Part shown: positions 26,801 to 35,800 of the stretch, one piece after another
Layout of the letters: each line of letters opens with the position of its first letter
Position numbering within the stretch: position 1 is the first letter of the stretch
Origin: Symsagittifera roscoffensis
Lineage: Eukaryota; Xenacoelomorpha; Acoela; Convolutidae
DNA length: 64,000 nt
Direction of reading: 5' to 3'
Assembly (NCBI RefSeq): GCF_963678635.1
Contig: NC_087064.1
Location: 70,369,465 to 70,433,464, forward strand
The notes under the pieces: model-generated
Databases searched by the model: none
Told to the model about the DNA's origin: nothing
The model's input: the letters and a program-made list of their open reading frames with translations, nothing else
Translations under genes and position numbers: made by a program

Positions 26801-29800
26801 TCCCATCAAAAATGTTTCAGCCGCTTCAAAAGTGGAAATGAAATAGCGCACGGCTTATTTTTTCACCGACTTTTGACCACCTAAAAATTAAAATTGTAGG
26901 TGATCAAATGGGGTATCAAATAATTTAAAAAATTTTTATCGTATTTCAATTCAGGTTAGACAACTTGATAAGCTAAACTCCAAATTAGTTTCTACTAAAG
27001 TTTTACCGTTTGTTAGCTGTTATAGCCTGTATATGTTTTTTTTTGCTTTTTAGCGCTGTACTGATTGTATTTTCTTCACAAAAGCCACAGTAAATAAAAA
27101 TTGTCAAAAATTATATAAAAAAATGAACTGTTCGGTTTTCAAGATTTATTTTTTTGATTTCCTCAATCAGTTGTGTTGGATTTTTCTGGGCTAAAGTCAC
27201 AGTAAACGGCTATCCTTGTTAAAACCTGGACTTTTTACAGTCTCAGACATTGTCAGTCTTCAGGCTTAGCTTTTGTGATCGCATCGAATTGAGTGATGAT
27301 GTGGCTCTTGTTCCGTTGAATATTTGAATCAATTTTAATTTGAAATTTGAAAAAAGCGGCATTTTTTCGGCATTTAAGATCTATTTTTTAAGAATTCATT
27401 TGAGCAATGTATACGTTTTATTCAAAACCGAATGAAGTCAATGCTTAAAATAGAATTCGAAGATGTTAAATTTATGCTAGAAATTGAGTTCTTTAAAAAA
27501 CACTTAGCGCATCAAATATGATTGAGTCATAATAATGAACAGTTTCAATTTACTTGTTCTGAGCAGACGAGAACTATGCATAGAAAAATTTTTGCGCCAA
27601 AATTTTAAGCCAAGAGGAAAATTGGCGGGGTTAACTGTAGTATCAGTTAAAAAACTAATTGCTTGTTATTAAAAACAAGAGAATTGTTCTGTTCTTTTTT
27701 AAAATCAACTTAACAATTTACGCTACTTTTTACGGTACTTTTTAAAGTGAAATATTTAGTTAAACCCACTTTCCGGGAAAAAAGTAGAAAAAAGAGGAAA
27801 AAAGGATAAAACGTTAATCATTTTTAATTTTGTTTTGTTTGATTTCTTTACAAAGAAAAAAGATAAATTCATCTTATGAAAAACCCTGCTATCATTAGTT
27901 GCAAGTCTTCAAACCGAATCAAGCTAAACTAACCAAACAACCGACAATCGGACAAAAAGTCATTGAACACAAGTGAACAGAAAACAAACTGACTCTTTTT
28001 TTTTGAAAAATTGTCAACGTTCGTTTTTCCGAGAAAAAGTAGAAGGTCTAAAAGTAGAAGCTGTAAAAGAAGGTGTAAAAGAAGGTGTAAAGGTTTGAAT
28101 TACCAGAACACTTTATGATTGAAATTATTTAATAGTTTTTTGAATTGTTAGAACAATTTATGATTGACACTTTTGTATGAATTTGAGAAAAATGGATCAA
28201 TAAGTAGAATTTTTATTTTGCTGGGAACTCTAACAATTAAATTGCTTTTTCAAATTACAAGTCAATCACGTTTTTGTGAACCTTACACTTATGCTTTTCG
28301 ATAAGGGAGTTTGTCTTCCTTTCAACGGAAACCAAAACGCAAAAACGTAAATTTGAGCATAAACAAAATTTAGGACTCTTCCTGAAAAACAAGAAAGCAA
28401 ACGAAATGTTAAAATTATGCAAAACTTTTTATGAAAGAAAAAATAATAAGCAAATTGATAAGACGAGTTTATTAAAATAAGTTAGTTACCGTGGGATTTG
28501 CAAATAAAGCGATACTCAGATATAGCAAAAATACCATGTTCAATTTTTTCCTCCAGACCTTTTTATCACAACATGCAGAAAAAAAAACAACTCCAAGTTG
28601 AAAAAATTTCTTTGTATTTTTTAGACTGTGGACGGAACTTTCTGTGCTACTTGAACACAGTAACCGGGTATCCTTGTTTACACTTTATCAACTGTTTGGA
28701 CGCTTTTAAGTGAAAATTTCATCATCATTCAATTCGAGTGGCCCGCCCCTCTGTGTACTTATTAGAATAGCAAATAAAAACAGACAATACCACCTGTGGT
28801 CTTCCTTTGAGCTAGTTAGAAAAAATTGACTGAAAGAAAATTTGTACTTCAACAAACTCCTTCTTACCGTTTTGAGATTATTTTAAAGTAAATTGTGATA
28901 ATAAGTTGGATAAATTGAGCTCTTTTTTTACTAAAAAATATAAAAATGACATAAACTTGATCTTCTCGTCAATTATCTTCTCGTAAAAATATCCTTAAAG
29001 GTAGCTCAAAATCAGTTATAACCAATTGATCTAAGATAAAAATTCTATGTTCACTGGTTAAGAATTCCGTGCAAAATTATTTTTAAGATGATTGCAACAA
29101 AATATGAATCAAATTTTTTTTTATTGATATAATCCCAATCTATTTTCTCTCTTCTTAGCTGAGTTTTCCAAAGCAGTATAAGTTAACCGGAATTAAATCT
29201 AAAAAGACTATTGTGATATTCAACGTGACTGACTCGAGATAAAAACTAATTTATAATTCAAAAGAATTACAATTATCAATTTTTTTTATATACATAAATT
29301 TACACCTCAAGCTTACGTTAATGCTAGTGCAGTGGCAAGCAGTACCACATATTTCCTCGGGTGGATAAAATTTATGACTACTTTATGTAAAATTCTTCAT
29401 TATAACAACAGAAGTTTGTTTTCAGTTTTCAATTCTCAGGTTGAAGTTTCATGTTTTTGTCGCCCCGTTTTCTGTTAATCCCTCGTCCAGTGCAATTCTC
29501 CAACATGGGTTCAGTGATGTCCTCATCTAGAATTGCATAACCGAATTTTCTTCGGAACAGATGTCTCTGGAGCAGCTCCAGTCGCGTCTCCACGGGTGTG
29601 TCGTTTCTTGTTTTAAAGTGTGCGAGTCTCCTTCGATATTCTTGTGATGCCTTTAGTAGTCCTCCTCCGGATAAATCTTTTTCTGAGATCTCTCGCATCG
29701 AATGTTTTACGGGATCTCCGAATCGTTGAGGTTCCTTCCTTTAAGTTTGCCCGGAGCTTCTCTCAACCCTCGTGTCCTCCATACTAAAATCATTTGATGC

Positions 29801-32800
29801 GCCTGTTGGAAGATATAATTTTTCATCCCTCGCGCCTACTGGTTGAATTCTTCCCCCAAGATCGTCTACTACTTTTTTTATAACTTGATCGGCCACATTT
29901 TTCTACTTAATTTGAAAATTACAATTCTGAAAAGTGTCCGGTATGTCCTCTGGTTTTGTGGATAATTCTATCTTCTTTAATTTCCTTACCTTCTGTGGTT
30001 TCCGAAGAGTTGAGCTCGACTGTCCTGTCTCCTCCTTATCTTTTTCCGGTTCCTTAGATTTTGACTCATTGGCTGCTGTTGTAGTTTTCTCTCTTTTTTT
30101 CTGATTTCTTCAGGACCATTTCTCCTTCAGATTTCCTAGGTCCGATCTTGCTGCTTGTGCAGTTAGTGCTGCGTGAAATGCCTCTAATCTTGTGTTTTCG
30201 TGAAGAGTTTGTATCTTTCGTATGTTTTACAAATTACTTTTTGGAACGAATCCGCTGCTAGCTCAACCATCTCCTTGAATGACGTTTTTGATACCTCCGC
30301 GTGAGAGTTTTTTTGTAGAAATTTCTTCTTTCCTTCAATTCCCAAAAAAAGGAATAATCTGGATACTAGTTTATTTTGCACATCAGTGTAATAGATATTG
30401 TGGCCAACTTTCGGGCCTCTGGTTCTTTTTTCTTCATTCCCAAGCACGACCTTGTCTTTAGCTATTTTATCTTTTAGCTCTCTCGCCGCCATTACGTTCG
30501 CATCTTGCCCATTCCTTGGTATTTCGGGTCTTGGGGTGGATTTTACAATGTTTCTTTCGTGTCTTCTGTTCTAAACTGTTCTAAACAAATTTTAAAGTGC
30601 CACGGTGGATATAAAGTTGCTGATGCCCAAAATGTTAGTATATCCATGTCTGTGCGATTGTCATATGCTCAGAATCCTGCTGGCTGCGCCTTGACTCGAA
30701 ATAAACTAATTAGTAATTCGAAAGAATTAACTTTATCATTTTTTTTCTGTTTTTTAGTCCTGCTGTTATCAGCGTAGTTGAAAGGCAGAGTGAGTTCTTC
30801 GGCTGGTAACCAAAAGTTTGAAATCCAGTGACCTTAGACAATGTTTTGAATATAAAAATACATAGATATTTACATACATAATTATACAGCTCATGGTTAC
30901 GTTGCTGCTAGCGCAGTAGCAGGCAGTACCAGAACTACAACCCGGGTCGAGGTCCCAGACGTATGTCCAGACTTTAAGGTTCGCGCCACATCCGGATTTA
31001 GACCCAAATTGCATAGTCGCGCCGAGAGTTTGAGTGTGGAAAGTCTGGACATGAGTCGCGCCGTGGGCTGCGAAAGTCTGGACATACCAAAATCTGGTCG
31101 CGAAAGTCTGGACATGGGTCGCGAAAGTCTGGACATACCAAAATTTGGTCGCCAAAGTCTGGACATTGGTCGCGAGAGCCTGTGTCCAGACTTTTGCGAC
31201 CCATGTCTAGACTTTCGCGACCAAATTTTGGTATGTCCAGACTTTTGCGACCCATGTCCAGACTTTCGCGACCAAACTTTGGTATGTCCAGACTTTTGCG
31301 GCCCACGGCGTGACTCATGTCCAGACTTTCCAGACTCAAACTCTCGGCGCGACTATGCAATTTGGGTCTAAATCCGGATGCGGCGCGACCCTTGGCGCGA
31401 CTCCTGTACAGACTTTCCAGACCTTATGTCCAGACTTTCCAGACTGAAACTCTCGGCGCGACTACACGGCGCGACTTTTCAGACCAATGCGGAGAGGGCG
31501 CTACTTTCCAAACCATTGCGGACACGGCGCGACCAAGAAATCATTCCTCGCTACCAAGGCGGAGGCGGCGCGACTTTCCAGACCAAGCCGGTCAACAGTA
31601 TTGCACTTTTTAAGACAAGGATTTTAAGAGAATCAGTCGGAATATCAAGCATCGAAGAATACAACAAAAACTCGGTAAGCAAGAAATTGTGGCCAAAATT
31701 AAACAATTTAGATGAAAGAAATTATGACTATGATGATTATAATGGTTAATAAAAATGGATAAATGCGCATAATAATGGATAAGAAAGATGCTGTAAAAAT
31801 GTAAAAAATGATTAAAAAACGGGTAAAAACCTGAGGGGTAAGACTGCTTGAGTGAACTGGAATGGAGTTTCTGCTGTGAACATGGTCACATCCTGGTCCA
31901 TGCGCATGGATGGCGACAGAAGGGTGATCTCTGACACCGATCTCACTTGAGAAGTGTCCTCCTCGTCCCAACCGTCTTTTGTAATCTCTCCTAAATTTAA
32001 CAAGCTCTTCAACTATCCCCTTTGGTATTTAGTAACGAACTGCAAGCCCTATGAAAAACCAATTCAGCGGTAAAGCACGTGTGAGCTTTGTACCTAGCAA
32101 CGAAAATCCCCATTTTTTGCACGAAGGGAAGTAAATAGCTGAAGAGATGCATGAATAAATTAAATCATATACTTTTTTTTACTGTGAACGGTTACATAAA
32201 AACTGCTAAGTTTAGATAGTATTTATTCAATATTTCACGTTGAATTGAATTCGTTCCAAATTTTTCGAAGTCAAATATGGGGTAGTTCTGTTTTTGTTTT
32301 GCGTTTTGAATGTTGGAAACGATTTCGCTTTTGAAAATTGAATGTGGCTTGTTTTTTGTTTTTGCACGTACTCGAAGGAAACAGAACACTTATGCTTGGT
32401 GTGGTTTTTTTATTCAGTCAATTTTCGGCGATCGACGTAATAGTTTTTAACAAAAAATTTTTATACTCCAATGAAAATATCGACTTCCTAAATCAAAATG
32501 TAAAAAAAAAACATTTTACCTCTGATCTTTTTTGCACAGTTCTGGGAGTTTGACATTTTGTCTATGCTCTGGACAAATTTGGGATACTTAATCTGCTCAT
32601 AATTTTTTCCAAATTGAACTGAGGCAAGATACATGGAGTTATCAATACGTTGTTAGACACTACAAACCCCACTTTGCACTTGGCATATCATGTTTCATCG
32701 GCTCAGTTTCATCGGCTTATGCTGCCTAACTTCAGGGGCGATTTTTCAATTGCGGGTTTTTTCAGGAGGGATTGATCTTAAGAATTTTTATTTTGAAAGT

Positions 32801-35800
32801 TTTTGAGCTTGAAACTTTTTTGACTAGTTTCGTTTTTGGCTCAATAAGAGTCGACCCATTTTTTTTGCTTTAGTTGAAGCTATTTGAAAAACCACTTAAG
32901 TTTTAAAGGTTTTTTGTAATATCGTCCAAGCCAAAGATATGAATTTTAAATAGATACAGATTTTCGACTGACTTTTTAAGCTTATGTTCAAAAACATGAC
33001 TTCCTTCTTTTTTCTATCAACCTATTGTAATGAAATGTTTATTTTATATCGCAAGTGGTGCAAATCTCCGCTTCGCTTCTGTGTGAAAAAATGATTCGAA
33101 TACAGTGAAGGGCAGTCAAAATACTCATGGCTTCGCCCTGATACGAGCAGTCTTGTTTCATGTAGGCGATAATACATATCTGTGGTTTCACTTTGTGGCA
33201 TAACTTAAAACTTATGGAAGTTAACTTGATTTTATCTAAAAAAAACAAGGTGAGTTGATTGTAGTGCATTGTTTACATCTATCTAATTAAGTATTGCTAA
33301 GTTGCCAGTTTACTTGTGTTTTTTTTCTGTTCAGAATTGAATCAATCAGAAACTTTTTCAAAAATATGACAGACCATTTTCTTTTTTTTGCGAAGTTGAA
33401 GGTTGTACAACTGTTTCATCGACAAAGTGACAAAACAATGCTGTCTTCACGTGTAAAGTTTAACTTGATAATTTGATCAAAAAAACTTTTTAGCTTGATT
33501 CCAAAAAGCAGACAGATCATAAAGTAGACAAATTTTAAAGTAGACAAATATACCTTAACCAATCAGAATCAAAATAAAAAACCAGACAGACAAAAAATAA
33601 CTATTTTATTCTCTTGCTTACTTTTGTGTTTCATATCTGGGTTCGGATTAGTTAGTATCTATTATTGCCTACTTTTTGACTCCGGTGTAAAAGTGCAGCA
33701 CTCAAACCAAGCACCAAAGACTTCTGCTGCTACATAGAGCAAATTCGACTGCATAACAAAAACTGAACTCAAATTGGAAAGCCATCACATAACTTTTAAG
33801 AAGCAAAATAGTAGATAAGTAGAGTCGTGAATAGACGCAGTTTTGGTATTTCTGAGCAATAGAGCAATTTACGTTATAAGTAAAGTCAAGTAAAGCATGG
33901 ATGCGATGCGTATTTTGTTTTCATTTGCTATTTAACCGATAGCCATCTGGCCTTAAAACTCTTTGAACTTCAGGATCAATTTATGATTGACTTGTTTTTG
34001 ATAAACCTGGCCTAATATGAGAAATAAACTTTTAAATCCACTGAAAAATCTTAAACTTGGAATCATTTTTTGAAATTAGAAGCTGATCACTTTTTTGTGA
34101 CTTTCGCACTTTCGCTTTTCGATAATCGAGTTTCTCGTCCTTTCAAGAAAATAATTTCAAAAAAAAATCGAAATTCAAAATTCGAAAAATCAAACTTGAG
34201 CGTTAGCAAATTTTAGGATTGTTTTCTAAAAAAACTAATAAAATAACTAAGACCTATATAAAAATTTTCACTTAGCTCATAAGATTTCAAAAATTTTTAG
34301 AGAAACACGGGGAAAGTTTGCTGTGTGGGTCAAATTTTACAAACCTGCTTGTAGTAGAATTTCCTCCGGGTTCACCGTAGCGTTGGATTTTGTCCCATCC
34401 TAAAAGATCAACAAGACTGCTCGGACTGCGAAGCCCTGAATGTTCCGACTGCCTTTTAGGGTTTTATGGAGCAGTAATAACATCAAAAAATTAAATGTAA
34501 TAAAATAAAATGAAAAAAATTTTTTCTAAAAATTGAAATTTTTTAAATAAAAATCATCCCCCCACACGCCATATAAAGTACAAAAAGATAGATTTAGCTC
34601 CTTTTAACAAATCAATTATGGCAAATAATCTTCTTTTAACCAATTTGGAACGATTTTAAGACGGATTAAATCTCCGCTTACGCGTTAATAGCGCGAAATA
34701 TATCGCGCGTTAATTGTCCCAAATTGGCCAAAATGGCAATTTTTAAACCCCCATAACTTTACGAAAAATGATCAAAGGTGAAATATCTTTTCAAATTTGA
34801 GCTCAGGACAACAATAGTTTTCGAATGATATAAAAAAATTCCATCAAAAATGGCTAGTTAAAAAGTCGAAATTTGTCTGAAGAAAAAAAAAACCCACCCC
34901 GAGCACAAATATTCCGTTACTTTCGTATCGAAAGTCGGAACAATTATATATGAAATGGAACAAGGCTGTTCGCATCGGGGCGAAGCCTTGATTGTTTCAA
35001 CTGCCTTTTAAAGCCTTGAGACAGTGTTTTCTTAGTTGTTGAATGAATTTTTCAAAATATGAAATTCAAATTTTTGTTTGAGTTATTTTACCCCACCCGC
35101 TATGTTAAGTTCAAATTGATATATTTCGATATATTTTTGATATCAAAAATTGATATATTTTTTGATATATCAAACAAATAAATTGACCAAATGGTATGCT
35201 TCAATTCAATTCGGAACATTTTCTTGAACGGGTTGAAACTCCGCTCACGCAAAGAAGATTTCTAAGAACCAGCAAATAATATCTAAGAAAAATAGCAATG
35301 TTAAGGATTCCGCAACAATTTTGTTTTTGGTCTGTTGCCGTCAGACAAAATGCACAGCTTGACAATTCACAAAATGCACTGCTTGGACTCGTAATCGGAT
35401 ATTGAGATAGAAAAATTTTTCATTCAGGTATTCATTCTATTAGAGGCAACACAAATGGGACCAAAATAACCCATTAGTCTAAGTTATCAAATGCGTGTAA
35501 ACATCAACATTGTCACATTGTCATACGGATATAACGAGGAGGATTACAAAAAATAATGATTGGATCAAAAATATGGAAAAAAAAACATTCTGCTTCAAAG
35601 TGGTCAAAAAACAAAAGGCCGAATCTGATGATCCAATGTGTTTAAATTTATGTGCTTTTTTGTCGATGAGTGTTTATTTAGTAAGCAATGTGAAATAGAG
35701 ATTCTATAATAATCGTTTTATTCAAATACCCCATCCCCTCCCCGCCGAAACATGACAACTGTGACGAGATGAAAGACTTTATTGAGCTAGTGGTCCTAAT

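Larger units (their letters stand above)
29230..30931 (-). mobile_element. Second LTR element, internally deleted, gag remnant only
   Basis: Direct repeats at 29230-29347 and 30692-30931 both start TGACTCGA and end CAGTACCA; the second carries about 125 bp absent from the first. Next to the high-coordinate repeat the minus strand has GGCGCAGCCAGCAGG, the same primer-binding core as the 10.6-16.6-kb gypsy element. A GAGGAAA purine tract lies beside the other. The 1.3-kb interior encodes only gag-like frames; PR, RT, RH and IN are missing. It lies in a protease intron. Confidence 0.65.

Noticed and set aside
30998..31371. Two opposing 120-codon repetitive proteins (SLDIPKFGRESLDMG-like)
   Set aside because: The open frames follow from the palindromic short repeat; no expression signals, and the two strands give the same peptide by symmetry.
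31009..31380. CRISPR-like array of ~17-bp repeats
   Set aside because: Units are contiguous and palindromic with no unique spacers, in eukaryotic DNA.
34500..34560. Poly-A/T-rich tract as a retroposon tail
   Set aside because: It is internal to the hairpin-family repeat and shared by all copies.
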